Shown piece by piece: positions 12,401 to 23,900 of a stretch of DNA of 47,500 nucleotides (positions are counted from its first letter, which is position 1; each line of letters begins with the position of its first letter). The notes under the pieces were generated by a model, which had not been told where the DNA came from, searched no databases, and saw only the letters and a list, made by a program, of their open reading frames with translations. Origin of the DNA: Symbiodinium natans. Lineage: Eukaryota > Sar > Dinophyceae > Suessiales > Symbiodiniaceae. The stretch is taken from NCBI GenBank assembly GCA_905221605.1, contig CAJNDS010001646.1, positions 432,501-480,000 of the forward strand, given 5' to 3'. Both the position numbers and the translations under genes were made by a program.

Positions 12401-14983
12401 GGCTCTTCTTTGAAACGCCTGATCTCCACAAGCCGAAAGGTGGCTCCTCTCCTAAACCCTAAACCCCAAACCCCAAACCCTAAACCCTGAACGCTAGACC
12501 CTCACCCTTCCAAAGAAGGCTCCCCTCCAACATCTCAGGCTCCGACCTCCCATCCCCTGGCCCATGCAGCCGCCCATGCCTTGTCCCATGCCTGGAGGGC
12601 AACTCTCCGAAATTCCGGAGTGATGGGGCTTTAGGGTTGAGGGTTTGGTGCTTTGGGGTTGAGTGCTTAGGGGGATTTTAGGGTTTCGGGTTTGGGGGGA
12701 GGTGAGGGCCTAGGGAGCTGCTTGCGAGGCGCGACTCCGCAGGCCAACCAGCCCAAGCTCTTTCCTAAAAAATAAACCCTAAACCTGAACCCTGAACCCT
12801 AAATTCCCTAAATCCTTAGAACTTCTCAAGAAGCCTAAAACCATCTCCTAAACCCAAAACCCAAAACCCTCTCATAACAAAACTCTTTCCTATGAGGCAA
12901 TTTCGTGTGCCATTCCTGGGAACCTCACACCGCAGGAAGCGTCTTGAACTCGAGGGAATATATTGACTTAGCTCTCCCCCAAAGCCTCTCGAAAGCCCCA
13001 TTAAACCCGAAACCCTCAGAAACTTTCCTCTAGAAGGCCTAAACCATCTCATACTCTCTCTCAAGCGACTCTAAGACCGTCTCCTTGGACAAGCACAAGC
13101 TTCCGGCCTCCTCCGCCTTGGCCCATGCCCTCAAGAAGGGAGGAGTTGGGGGCTCCATTTCAGAGACTCTGATTCTTTTCCAAGTTTTCAAGTACTGGGG
13201 GGTGGGGGCTACGTGGGTGGCATCGTCTTTGTCTTGTTTGGGCTTTCCGGCGGTCAGATGGGACTGGCGGGTCCGCTGCTTTGCGTCGTGACAGCCTGGC
13301 GATTTTAGCTGCCTCTTGGGGTTGATCTACTTGACGGCCCCTCTTTGCTACCCCAAACCCTAAACCCATACCCTAATGAGCCCCACATATGATAAGGGAG
13401 GAATGAATAGCCTTGCCTGCATTGCGAACTGGCCGCCACCACCGCGCATGGCCATGCTGGACATGTCCTGCTTGCAGCCAGATTTGCACACCACTGCTAC
13501 CCCAACCTCTTCTCCCGAAACCCCTGACCAAATCCGGCCATGGCCAATGATGGAACTGACTACTGCCGTGCTTCAATAGGCATGGTGTCCCAATGCCTTG
13601 GTGTGACTGGCTTCCCCTGAGCCCTGCACAAAGTCCCACAGTGCGCCTGCATCTGCTGCTGCTGCATGTTCGGAAACTGGCCCATGCCCTGCTGGCAAAT
13701 GTTATTGCCCGGTATGGGGGTTTCCGAAAATTCATAGGGGTACCCTTTTGGCCTTTTGGGGTGTTCCCATAATCGGAATTATAGTCGTTTGGGGCATAAG
13801 GGGCAACCCGGTTCTCGGGAATTCCCTCTATCTCGCAGTTTAAAAAAAATCGCTAGGCCACGACGCCATGCCGACGTGCCAAAAGCTCTCTTGCCCAGAC
13901 GGAGTCAGGGTTTAGCAAACGGAGTCAGGGTTTAGGGTTTAGGGTTAGGTGTGGTTCGGTGCAGGATCGTTTGAGCTTGGGAAGCCGGGGTACCACAAGA
14001 GCAGCAGACTTACATAGGAAGTAGGAATGTTGCCTCACAGAGAAACATGATCTGCTTAAACGGCACAGAAACCTGATGCAGGAGGCAACAAGTTCAAGCG
14101 TGTCACCAAGTGTACAGCAAACAGCATTTGCGGCTGCAACATCCCATCGGAGAGACCGTTCTGCTTCCTTTTCACGACTATTTCCTTAAGAAGCCACCAA
14201 AAACGAGACAATCATCCCTGTATGGCCCTTATAAGGATATGGCCCTTATAAGGAAGAGTGTTTTTGACCTTTTTTATCCTTCTTTTTTTGGGAGGGGGGG
14301 GGGGGGGGGGGGGGGGGGGGAGGGGGTTCTCAAGCAAATAGTAGTTCGGAGAGTCGGAGAACAAGTTGATCGCTACCACCCCCTCCCCCCTCACCTCTCA
14401 TCTCAATGGAATCAAAACCACGCGAAACCGACCCATGCGTCACCTGCATCCCCTGCTGAGGCATCATGCCCATGTTGCCCTGCAAGATGAGGAAGGGTTT
14501 AGGGTTTAGGGTTTGGGGTTTGGGGTTTGGGGTTTAGGGTTTAGGGCGGTTAAGGGTTAGGCGGACGAGCAGTCCTATGCTTGCTGCTGGAATCTCAGAA
14601 ATAGACTGTTGATGTTTACCCGCATTCAGCTTCTCCATTTCTATCCTTCCCTATCCTCCTGGACCCGATGCTAGATCGGAAGGATGCAATAAAAGAAGCC
14701 TCAGAACTGGTAAGGGTGTTGAGACTTGCTGCTAGGATGGGATTGTAGGCCCCTGTTAGGTTTGGGGTTTAGTAGAAGCCCAATAAGCCCAGACCCACAA
14801 CTCCTCGCAAAGGGACCTGTGTATTGCCCGTATGAGCCTCAACCCTAAACCCTAAACTAAGCCCTATAGAAAAGTCAAGCACAACATACCCCCACAACCC
14901 TAAACCCTAACTCCGAAAGGGACCTGGGGGTTGCCCTGCATCTGCATCTGGGGCATGGCGTTCTGCTGTGGAGGCTGCGCGGC
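9488..14983 (-). CDS. Met/Gln/Gly-rich protein in tiny exons
   Basis: Minus-strand exons: 14924-14983 (AAQPPQQNAMPQMQMQGNPQ), 14444-14479 (GNMGMMPQQGMQ), 13647-13691 (QGMGQFPNMQQQQMQ), 13417-13467 (DMSSMAMRGGGGQFAMQ), 13108-13129 (GMGQGGG), 12547-12591 (MGQGMGGCMGQGMG), 11916-11973 (MTMQQSQQFNELQMQQLQ), 11723-11762, 10820-10889 (GRGMMQQQQMADLQMRGMAS...), then a stop-bearing exon 9488-9535 (GNFGMQGPGKGNMPG). Phases agree from the first exon through 10820; an exon near 10.3 kb is needed before the last. Donors are GT or GC. The composition is that of a low-complexity, prion-like or RNA-associated tail. Such tails are common in RNA-binding proteins, but no folded domain is visible. The 5' end may continue into the exons at 15.2-16.0 kb. 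Confidence 0.7.
10085..10185. mobile_element. MITE family A copy
   Basis: TTGGGGTCCTTACTATAAGG and CCCTACTATTTGGG form the core, with CTATTTTCGCAAGCCCCC at the right end. Lies inside the Met/Gln-rich gene. Confidence 0.7.
10475..10576. mobile_element. MITE family A copy
   Basis: Left end TTTCCCCAAATCGGGGAACC, core AATTCTTATTAGAGG, right end CCCCCCATTTTCGAAAACCCC. Directly followed by an AT-rich microsatellite. Confidence 0.6.
10576..10705. repeat. (AT)n/(ATAC)n microsatellite
   Basis: Alternating AT and ATACAT runs, intronic. Translates into long Tyr/Ile frames that are not genes. Confidence 0.95.
11295..11357. repeat. TTTAGGG array (degenerate)
   Basis: About eight TTTAGGG-type units, several changed to TTTCGGG or TTTTGGG, in an intron of the Met/Gln-rich gene. 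Confidence 0.85.
11485..11570. mobile_element. MITE family A copy
   Basis: GGGGTTTCCGAAGTTTAGGG followed by GTACCTTATTGGGG and AATCCTGCTATTTGGGGGG. One of the clearest matches to the family terminus. Confidence 0.75.
12044..12320. repeat. Series of T-run/G-run tracts
   Basis: Four blocks of eight to eleven T or TTTTTTGGCGG followed by 9-20 G (near 12049, 12114, 12234 and 12289). A fifth like it is at 14281. Reads as Phe/Gly in one sense and Pro/Lys in the other; not coding. Confidence 0.9.
13712..13830. mobile_element. MITE family A copy
   Basis: Starts ATGGGGGTTTCCGAAAATTC, then AGGGGTACCC. The right end is longer and more diverged than in other copies. Sits about 20 bp upstream (gene sense) of the exon 13647-13691. 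Confidence 0.65.
13926..13950. repeat. TTTAGGG units with 20-bp duplication
   Basis: ACGGAGTCAGGGTTTAG occurs twice in a row at about 13898-13935, running into further TTTAGGG units. Confidence 0.7.
14283..14325. repeat. T-run/G-run tract
   Basis: TTTTTTTGGGAGG followed by roughly 30 G, like the tracts at 12 kb. Confidence 0.9.
14494..14550. repeat. TTTAGGG array
   Basis: Mixed TTTAGGG and TTTGGGG units directly upstream (gene sense) of exon 14444-14479. Confidence 0.85.
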
Positions 14984-15042
14984 CTGCGCCAAGCACTGGC
15001 TAAGCCAGGTGCCTCCCCCAAAATCCGACCCCAACCCCCTTT

Positions 15043-15118
15043 GGGTTTAGGGTTTAGGGTTTAGGGTTTAGGGTTGAGGGCTTAGAGCTTAGAGGGTTTA
15101 GGGTTTAGCTAATTCTGT
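15043..15118. repeat. TTTAGGG array
   Basis: Perfect units followed by TTGAGGG and TTAGAGC variants. Lies in the gap between the exons starting at 14983 and ending at 15247. Confidence 0.85.
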
Positions 15119-15246
15119 TTTGGGCTTAGCGCTTTCCGGCTCCCCTGCCACAAAGAACTAAGGCAGGCACCTCTTTAAGATGTCTATTCTGGACATGTAG
15201 ACCGTGACGGGGACACTATTGGAAATTGGCTAAGCTCCCGTGCTAC

Positions 15247-18200
15247 CTCCAACGTGCTTTCAAACATCTTTCTCGCTACACTGGCAACGCGTTGGCGCAG
15301 AGGCCGCTTGGTGACACAGCCCTCTATCCGCAGCTGCAGGGCCACTCTCAAGGCACACTCTCATGACATCAGATCTCAAGATGGAAAGTGCAACAGATTG
15401 GGGCCATGGATCAAAAGTGCAGATTGAAACCCCAAACCCTAAGACTCTAAGCCCTGAGCTCTGAACCCTGAACCCAATACTCCGAGCCCGAACACCAAGA
15501 ACTTGAAACCCTGCCGGTGCTGGTGGCTCGAGGCCCGTCCTTCCAAACTAAACCCTAAACCCTAAACCCTAAACCCTAAACCCTAAACCCTAAACCCTAA
15601 ACCCTAAACCCTAAACCCTAAACTGCCCTAAACCCCAAACCCTAGACCCTGTTGAAAGCTTCAGGGTGTCGGCTTCGGGCTTTCGGATCAGGGTAGTGAT
15701 TTCCACCCTCTAGGGCCCTTCCAAAATACTAGTCGGGGTTTAGGGGCTCTAACGGTTTAGGGTTTAGGGTCTAGGGGTTTTTTAGGGTTTCGAGAAAGGC
15801 TTGCTTGAGGGCCAAGATCGCGAGCCGCGATATGGGGGCTCTCTACTTTCTGGTCCCATGTGGGTTGTCCTGAATGTATGGAAAGGTCTGAATGCAACAG
15901 GTGGAGTCTAAACAGTCTAAACACGTATTTCGGACACCCCCCCCCCCACCTCCAAAAGAAGAATCAAAAATAATTCCAAGGGAGCCAGCCGGCTCCATCG
16001 CGACCTTGTCAGAATTGAAGCCGCCGAACCCCGCCGAAAACATGAAAGCCTGCTGCGCATGTCATGGTCACCAAGCCTCCATCAAGAACTGGGTCCAAAT
16101 TTTCAGGTCCTGGTTCGGCAGCTGAGAGTGCACACGCTCCAACGAAGCTTCCCCTCGCATTAAGCCACCTGCCTGACACTTGAAGGACTTGAAGGACTTG
16201 ACATTGAGGGGTTGTGTGCGGGACTTGATGTCTTCACAACCTCACTCTGGCACCCCTGTCATTATGCCACGAAAGAGCAAGGATGACTCTTTCCAGGCCC
16301 CCGATTGCCTGCAACTACCCCCAAGCGAAGACATGGGGTCCTGCGCGGGAAACTTCGGGAAGCTCCCATTGCCGGATGCATACTCGGAGAATTTGGTGGT
16401 GATCTGAGAGGCAGATGTCGGATTCGGAGGACAAGCCCTCGGTCTAGCAGGCCTTTCAAAGAGGCATCTTCTGGAACCTATTGGGCGCTACAGGGTTTCT
16501 AGTGTTTTGGGCCAGGTCTGCCAGGTCCTTAGGGCCCGGCATCCGCCACCAAAGTGTCGTCCTGCGCTTTCCGCACGATCCTGGCAATCCGGCATGTGCT
16601 CAACAGACTCTCTCCACGACCTCCCTCCCCACACCCTCAACCCTAAACCTCGCTGCTCGAGCTTAAGGTTCGTCATGTTGCCACACAAGGCATCATCGTG
16701 CCAAAACAGCCCAACCCTAAACCCCAAACCCTAAATTAACCCTAAAGCCGAAACCCAAAGCAGACCGGTTTCTGCTTGGAGTGTCTGGGTCTCTCTCTCT
16801 CTCTCTGTTTCTGTCTGGCTCTCCCTCTCTTGTATCTCTTGTTGTATCTCTGTGTCTGCGGGTCTCTGGATCTCTGCAGGCAAAACACGTACATGTTCGC
16901 ACGGCGTGTCTGCCGCAATTCATGCCTGACAGCCTCCAACAATGAGAAGGAGAGCTCCCAGTGCTTGTTTAGGAACCTCCCTAGATAGCTCCATCCTTCC
17001 AACGCTAAACGGAAAAGGCACAAGCATCATAAGCGTAACAAAACCCTAGAGGTCCTAGAGGGCATACCGAAACCCTAACCCCATAAACCCTCACCTAAAC
17101 CCAAGAAGACCCTACACCCAAAAAAACCTAGCACCCTAAACCCAGTAAACCCAGTAAACCCTACACCCCCACAAAAACCTAACCCCCCCCCCCCCCCCCC
17201 CGCAAAAAAAAAAAAAAAACATGTAACCCTTAAACCCCTCCCCAAAAAATCCTAACACCAAAAAGATTCTGCAACCCTTCAACCCCTCCCCAAAAAAAAC
17301 TAAATCCCCAAAACAAGACCCAACAAACCCTACACCCAAAAAACCTAAAACCCTACACCCTGAACCCAAGGAGCTCAACCCAACAAAAAAAAAACACCTA
17401 TAGAAACCTTCAACCCTTCTCCCTCAGCCGGGCCTTGAGAGTGCACCGACCAGTGTCGCCATCTGGGCCGGGTTGAACTCGGATAGCCTCCCGAGTTAGA
17501 CATGGCTGGAGCCTAAGGAGCTGGTCTTACTCTGTTTTGTAGGGAGTACCTTAGCCGAAAAAGGCTTTACCTTTCATACTACGTAGGGCTGTATAACCAA
17601 AAAGGTTAAAGGGTACCTAGTGTACCCCGGCCCGAAGAGATATGTACATAAATAAATACATAGATAAATTGTTTTACTTCGAACATCCCCACCTCTCTTG
17701 GTAGAGATACTCTGGGGTTGGGCACTCCAGGGGGGGGCCGCTTTGGGCACTCCAGGGACACTTAAAAAAATGATACATATAAATACAAACAACCTCCCGC
17801 CTAAGAACCAGTAGATTCAGGGCTTAGGGGGGGGGGAGGGGGGTGTTTCCAGGCGCCCTGTCCACCTCCTGTACGAGCCTGCCTCTGAAAACTCTACCAT
17901 TTCATGGCTTGCCTCTAGTCTTTCGGAGGACGCGCCAAGTTGAGCCCAAACTTGCTGAATCCAGTCTGTTCCCCCACCCACCCCGCCCCCCCCCTAATCC
18001 GCAGCATCTCAAAGAACCTTGAGCTAGGCTTCATCAGGGCCTGTAGTCATTCTAGGCTCCATGCGCACGGCACAGCACGTCAGTGCATCCCAACCTCACG
18101 TACCTCAACCAGAGTGCTGCAACGCTGAAAACCCTAAAACATCTCCACAAGGCAACACGCCTCGCCCGCGCTTGGCCACCTAACTCCATCGCATACTCCG

Positions 18201-18660
18201 CGGCACGGTCGTTTCTCTGGACCTATCGCGGGTGAAAGCTTTCGGGTGGGTCCGGAGCTTTGGGGTGCTTCGGGATTACCGGTTCTCAGGGATAAATCGG
18301 GCTTTGTCGGGGTTGACTCAAGGCTCTGGGTATCACAGCACAAAGCGCCTCCTCTAGAGCGGCCAGCGCCCAAACGACGCGGCTTGCCTGTTCGGGAGTC
18401 TCTCGGAGGCGTATAGGGGTTTCCGACATTAGGGGGTTCTTCTTACAAGGGAATCCTACTATTTGGGGACTATATTCGGGGTCGCTTATTTTCGTAAACC
18501 TCCATTTGTATCACAGAGAATCTCCCGACTTGCGCTTTCGTGCTGTTGAGACTGGGCATTTTAGAACTAGACTTTTGGGTGCCTTGCACGGGTAAGGCTA
18601 CAAGCATCCAGCTGTAGGTTTCAGCACGGATTTCACACAGACACACACACACACACAGAG

Positions 18661-18693
<33 letters not shown>

Positions 18694-20644
18694 TCCTTCA
18701 AGCAAACAGAAAGGTTGAGGGCTTTCTCGCATTCTGCAGCGCTGGACAGGGCACCCATTGCTGCGGACTGGTTCAGAGCTAACGTCTGTTCACTACAGGC
18801 GATCCAGTCTGTAGATCCTTCGCAGCTAAACGCCACGAGCAGTCAGCTTGCAAACTGCTACCAGGGGTGGTGTCTGAGTTCATATAAATGAACCTGACAC
18901 CGGATCTCGATCCACCACCTCACCTCATGAGTTGCAGTCTGTCATCCAACCCCTGCGAAAAACACAGCACAGAGGGGTCTGGCCGCATTAACACTCTCCT
19001 GCAGCCCACTACTATAGGGGCCTTAATAATTAGAATGGGGTTTTGGGGGGCCATGAAAGTAAAACAAATTACACGGACCCTAAGGAGGTGCTACTAGTAA
19101 TTATGCCGACCCCTAGACTGCAGTGACCATAGCAGGCAGGAGAGGCCAGCGCAAACAGGATTGCTTTTTTTGGGATGGGGGAGTTAGAGATTCACGGGTT
19201 CAGAGTGTTCACAGTTTTTCGGGGGTTTAGGGTTTCATTGTAGCGTTTCGGGTTCAGGGTTTGGAGATTCGGGCTTAGGGATATTGCCCTCTCTGAAGCC
19301 AGCGTCTGAGCTCGCGCGTCTGAGCTCGCGCCTCTTCTGCCGTGAGCGACTTTGACTGGATGGTTAGTACCTCTGTTGCTTGGTGGGATCACGGAGGGGG
19401 CAGGGGCCTCAAATCGTAGGATTCCCGTATAATCAGGACCCCGAAAAGGTACCCCTAATTTCGGAACCCCCGCCTTCGTGTACAGAGCCCTTGCCCCAGC
19501 AAAGCAATTAGAAGATGGGCCCTGCTCTGGGATTCTAGAAAACTGCCAGTAGAACCTTGCACCTGCATCCACCGCTGTTCAGTCCAAGGAGCTCTCTCTA
19601 GGAGGGCCATGGCTAAGCCAGTGTTCCTGCACAACAAAGCATCTGAGCAGATGAGTACAATCACAAGACGTATAAAAAGAGAGGGTCTGATGGAGGCGTT
19701 AGAGAGGCCTTAGGCTGGTGACCCGCCCCAATCCTAACACAGAAGCTGCCACGTCGCGCTCCAGATTTCAGTTCTTCTGCAGTGTATCGTGCCTCAATAC
19801 TCACCCCTGCCAGTAAGCTTGCCAGAATCTTCGTACACGAGCCTAGAATTTCATGGCCAATACACTTCCCCTACAACCCCTCTAAAAAAAAAATCAGGGG
19901 CTGCGACATAACGAACAGCCCTAAGCCCTAAGGCCTAAGCCCTAAGCCCTAAACCCTAAACCCTAACCACTGAACGTCTGTTAGGTGGGGGGGCGACTGA
20001 CAAAAAAACCTGAACGGCCCCGAGAGCTCTGCCGCCCTCCGAGGAGCGAACTTGGGCTCCGAATCGTCTCCTTGGCCCAGAAAGGCTTTTGGGGGTTTAC
20101 AGGGGGTTTAGGGTTCAGGGTTTATAGGGTTTAGGGTTTACGGATAGGGTATACAAGGCTTACAGGGGTTTACAGGTGAGAAGGTTTACTAGGTTTAGAG
20201 GGCAAGTACTGGGTCTAGAGGGCTAGTTTACGACAATAGGGGAGGATTCCCTGATAATAAGGACCCCAAAAAGGTACCCCTAATTTCGGAAACCTCCAGA
20301 AACCTCCAATAAGGTCGAGGCGTACTACGACGAGAAATCGCAGTCGAGAGTCGAGGCTTCTGCCGACAGAGGCCCAACTGGTAGAGCGCCGCCACAACCT
20401 CTTTACAGGGTTTTGAGTGGGAGGGGGAGTTCCAGGGGGATAGGTAACCCAAGGTTCCCTTGTACTCCCTACTGCCCCACTGCTCCCTAAGGCTCCCTAA
20501 GCTTCCCTCAGGTTCCCTAGGTACCTTACCCCCCTTGAACCCCCCCTCCCTAGAACCCTCTAACCTTTGGGTTTGGGGAATGAGGAGAAACAAGGAGACA
20601 GGCGCCGAAGACTCAAGAACAGCGCCTACCCAAGACACAGCTGC
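15247..20644 (-). CDS. Large alpha-helical-repeat-like gene, many exons
   Basis: Exons read on the minus strand: 20565-20644 (AAVSWVGAVLESSAP), 20304-20400, 19474-19626 (LAMALLERAPWTEQRWMQVQ...), about 19284-19341 (SLTAEEARAQTRELRRWLQR), 18924-18952, 18693-18808 (NQSAAMGALSSAAECEKALN), 18500-18611 (VGRFSVIQME at its end), 18337-18399 (TPEQASRVVWALAALEEALC), 18180-18216, about 17997-18040, 17913-17965 (WIQQVWAQLGASSERLE), 17434-17487 (LSEFNPAQMATLVGALS), 16893-16976 (NKHWELSFSLLEAVRHELRQ), about 16500-16627, about 16254-16382, 16005-16049, 15247-15357 (VASVARKMFESTLE). Motifs such as QASRVVWALAAL and FNPAQMATLVGAL resemble the 30-40-residue helical repeats of FASTK/RAP/OPR-type RNA-binding proteins, but that is similarity by eye only. 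Only some junctions match in phase, so this may be more than one gene. Confidence 0.55.
15543..15625. repeat. Perfect CCCTAAA array
   Basis: Twelve consecutive CCCTAAA units with no errors in the first eleven, inside the minus-strand gene region. In gene sense this reads TTTAGGG, giving repeated GT and AG dinucleotides. Confidence 0.95.
17180..17221. repeat. C-run/A-run tract
   Basis: About 16 C, then GC, then about 17 A, intronic, surrounded by degenerate CCCTACACCC units (17040-17370). Confidence 0.9.
17558..17620. mobile_element. MITE family C copy
   Basis: CTTTACCTTTCATACTACGT and, 20 bp later, AAAAGGTTAAAGGGTACC: a short palindromic element. The sister copy is at 30632-30690. Confidence 0.65.
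18400..18499 (-). mobile_element. MITE family A copy forming a whole intron
   Basis: On the minus strand this 100-bp stretch starts GTTTACGAAAATAAG and ends with the acceptor CCGAGAG. Its core (ATAGTAGGATTCCCTTGTAA, then CTAATGTCGGAAACCCC) is family A. The exons on both sides, 18500-18611 and 18337-18399, read in the same frame with phase 0 at the junction. The element therefore equals the intron, as in introner elements. Confidence 0.75.
18637..18690. repeat. (CA)n microsatellite
   Basis: Two CA runs separated by GAGA, directly after the donor of exon 18693-18808 in gene sense. Confidence 0.95.
19010..19115. mobile_element. MITE family D copy
   Basis: TATAGGGGCCTTAATAATTAGAATGGGG with a right end of GTAATTATGCCGACCCCTAG. 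A similar element is at 37253-37360. Confidence 0.55.
19404..19473. mobile_element. MITE family A copy at an exon end
   Basis: In minus sense it begins at or next to the 5' splice site of exon 19474-19626 with GGGGGTTCCGAAATTAGGGG, followed by TACC, and ends CCTACGATTTG. Confidence 0.75.
20227..20303. mobile_element. MITE family A copy at an exon end
   Basis: In minus sense the donor of exon 20304-20400 (TGGAG|GTTTCT) leads straight into GGAGGTTTCCGAAATTAGGG and the family core TTATTATCAGGGAATCC. Confidence 0.75.
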
Positions 20645-20977
20645 CTGAAACCATCTCACTAAAACCGCCTAAGCAAGAGCGCCTCAACACCCCCCACCCC
20701 CCGGAACAAAACAACCACCTGAAGGGTTAAAGCAAAGGATTCACCCTCACACCCCCCCGGAACTCTGCCCCCCCCCCCCCTTCTTTTTGGGCATCCAGGC
20801 ATGCCCCTTCGTGAAGTGCTGGCCATACCTGGGCTGGGGCTTCAGACTCCAACAGGATTCGCCCCTCACGCGGGCTCCGATCTCTGCTTTCGTGTCGGAC
20901 CAAGGTCAACATCCAAAAAGGCGCCCGAAAAGTCGTAAAAGCAGACCCCCCCCCCAAAAAAAAAAAGGAAGCCGCGC

Positions 20978-23900
20978 TGCGTCTCAATGATGTCGTTAAT
21001 GGCCTGTTCCGTGTTGCACTTTCGGAGCTCTTCCTGCAAAGGCTCTTCGCAAACACTCTGGGACTCCGCCTCATCTCGCTATCGATGTCGGATTCGGGTA
21101 GATTCGGGGTCTTCCAGTTCCGGGCGGGGGGGTGAAAAAAAAGCCGACTTGGCTCTGTGAGGGCTCTTTGCACGAGAGCCTACCGTTGCGACATTCTCAG
21201 CGCGCCCCGCGTCCTCGAACTGCGGAAGCGTCGTGTCCGAAGCCTTCGGTGAGGATGGTCAAAAAGGATTTCTTACAGGCTTCTGGGATTCTGCGGACTC
21301 TGTGGATCCAGGTCTGAAGCAAGGGATTTCTTATGTAATTCATAATATGAAACGGATTGACAGGAATTGAGGCATCCTGTGAAAAGGACGTGTTTGATGC
21401 CCAGCTCCAGGCACAGGGGGCACGGAAGCAGACTGGAATCATTGAAGCAACCCTACCGGCAGGCCACCGCCGGCCTGACTCTACAAAAACCCTAAAACCT
21501 TGAACTCTAAACCCTACAGACCCTGAACCCGAAACCATGCCGGGAGCTGAAAACCCTGAACCCACTCCTCAGTCTTTCGGGCCCGGGCCGGGGGCTCGAA
21601 AGTGCTCCTTGCCACAGGGCTTCGACAAAGGGGGCTGATAACGGCTGAGTGCCACTGCTGGAGGATCGCAAAGGGCAGAGTCTGGAGAGCCTTTGATTAT
21701 ACCTCGAGGACCCGGAAGCAATTCCCAACTTGGCTTAACTACAGTCGTCTTGGGCTCCTTTGGCCCAACCCTCACAACCACAATCCGAAACGCAGGACAC
21801 CCCAATCTCCTGAAATACTCCTGTTGCACGAGTTTACCCATCAGAAGTGCACAGCCAAAGGGACAAAACCGACAAAGAACGACTGGGCAGTGGAGATCTC
21901 AGATGATTCCAAAATAAAGCAACAAAGCTCCTCTGACTTTTCTGACTCCCCTGTTCACTTGAGCAAACCACTGCAAAGTTGCTCAAAGAGCCTGACAAGC
22001 CCCAATAAACGGGGATGGATTTCGAGAGCACGCCATAGTTGAAATCCCATTTCAAGCCCGGTCCCTGCAAGGAGCCCCCCAAGGCAACAGAGCACGCTTT
22101 CTTACTCCGATGCTTCGCTCTGCAGCAGACGCACTCAGCAACTTACGGAGAGAGCGAGCGAGAAGCCCCGATCCTGACCAGCAAAGGCCCTGAAGCCCCC
22201 TCGTAAGCCCCCGTTATCCGTTGCTGCCTCCTGCTCTCTTTCCGAATCCTGATATCACTCTAGGCATTTTTTGCGCTACAATCGCTTAAGGGGGTGGGGA
22301 AGTTGTGATGACATGAGGCGGCATATCGAGGCTTGCTCAAGTCTCCATTTCTGCGTCAGAGGCTGCAGGCAGCACGAGCAAAACGGACCCAGAGCTCCGA
22401 ACCGAAAACCGGTACATGGTGGGCCCAATCATGAGCCTCCTTATAATATCAATATATATATATATATATGTATGTGTATGTATATGTATCTGCTGTATAT
22501 TCAAAAATATTTACCAAACAATAAAGCGGCTCCCCTTCAGAGCCCCTTACATCGGCTCGGAACTGGCCAAATGCGCACTTGCTGTGGCAAGACGCCGCAG
22601 GCTCGCACCTCTGCACTAAACTCGAGGGGCATGGCTTTTGAGGGTTTAGGGTGGACCAAACTCACTCGAACACGGGATCAATCGCCTTTGGCGACTTCCT
22701 TGCACTCTGTGCTTGCTCGAGCGGGGGGCGGGGGGGCAAACGTACCTTCCCAAAGTGATATGAAGCCGTTTTGTAACATTTGAAAGTTCGGAGGACGGCA
22801 CTTCTTGAGATCCTGAAGCACGTAAGCAACTGGGGCTAGGGGCACTTGGCTAAGGAGTTTACTGCCATGTGTAAACATAAACAACCCCGAACTGACGAAA
22901 TGGAATATTTCCTGCCGGAGTGGGATCAGAAGAATGGCGAAACTCATCTGCTGCACCTTCTCGCTCAGTAGTCGATGGCCTTGGCTGCTAAAGGCTTGGG
23001 GCTTCAACTAACGGTGCAGAACACTGAGACCTGCCATGACTTATGTTCTGCTCTACAAAACTCGCAACAGCAATCACGAGCCTCCACAGCACACCGCAGG
23101 TATTGCATTTTTCACAGCGATCGGCCCCCAAACTACTCACAAACACCGTCAAACAATGAGTCACACGCAGCCTACGGGAGCGACACTACCCCTTCGCGAC
23201 GGCAGTCTGCCTGAAACAGGAGTCTTTGGCCCTAAACCCTAAACCCTAGACCCTAAACCCAAAACACTTTGCAGTCGCAGCTGCAGTCTTCTCCACTTTA
23301 TAGCCCATCTCGTCATCCTCCCAGTCGCAGCTCCCGGGGGCCCAGGCTGAGGGAAATGTGGGCCACGGGGTTGGCCTTACAAAAACCTTCCCTAAGCCCA
23401 AAACGGCAAAGCATGACAACAGTCGCAGCTGAAATTGGGGCACAGGGAAAACCACCGTCATGTGCAGACACCGAAACAATGATCTATCCCACGGGACCTA
23501 CCTATGCAAGCACGGCAAGCACAACGAAAACCCAAAAGGCTCAGCTGCGAAAATGCCGAGGCAAGGCGGACTTCGAGATGTGAAGGTTTAGGGCTCAGAT
23601 TCAAGGATCTCCCTACCCACCTGGGGGTCGTAGGGGGGCAGGGGTGGGAGGGCTCTTGACGCTCAACCAGGGTTTAGGGTTCAGGGTTAAGGGACAGACC
23701 TACAGGTTAAAGTGGCTCTTGTGTCTTGTGGTAAGCACCTCGTCGACAACCCTGAAACGCCCGGGAGAGGGCTGTCCTGCGTCAGCAGGTAGGACTCCGG
23801 ATGCCGAAAGATTCCCTGCCAAAGCGATTGCAGCGTGTGGGTGTTGGGGAGAGCTTCATAGCTGAGGGATTGAGAATATCTATCTATCTGTCTTTCTTTC

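Noticed and set aside
21602-22042. 146-codon plus-strand open frame
   Set aside because: Antisense to exons 21703-21820 and 22011-22064, which have matching splice sites.
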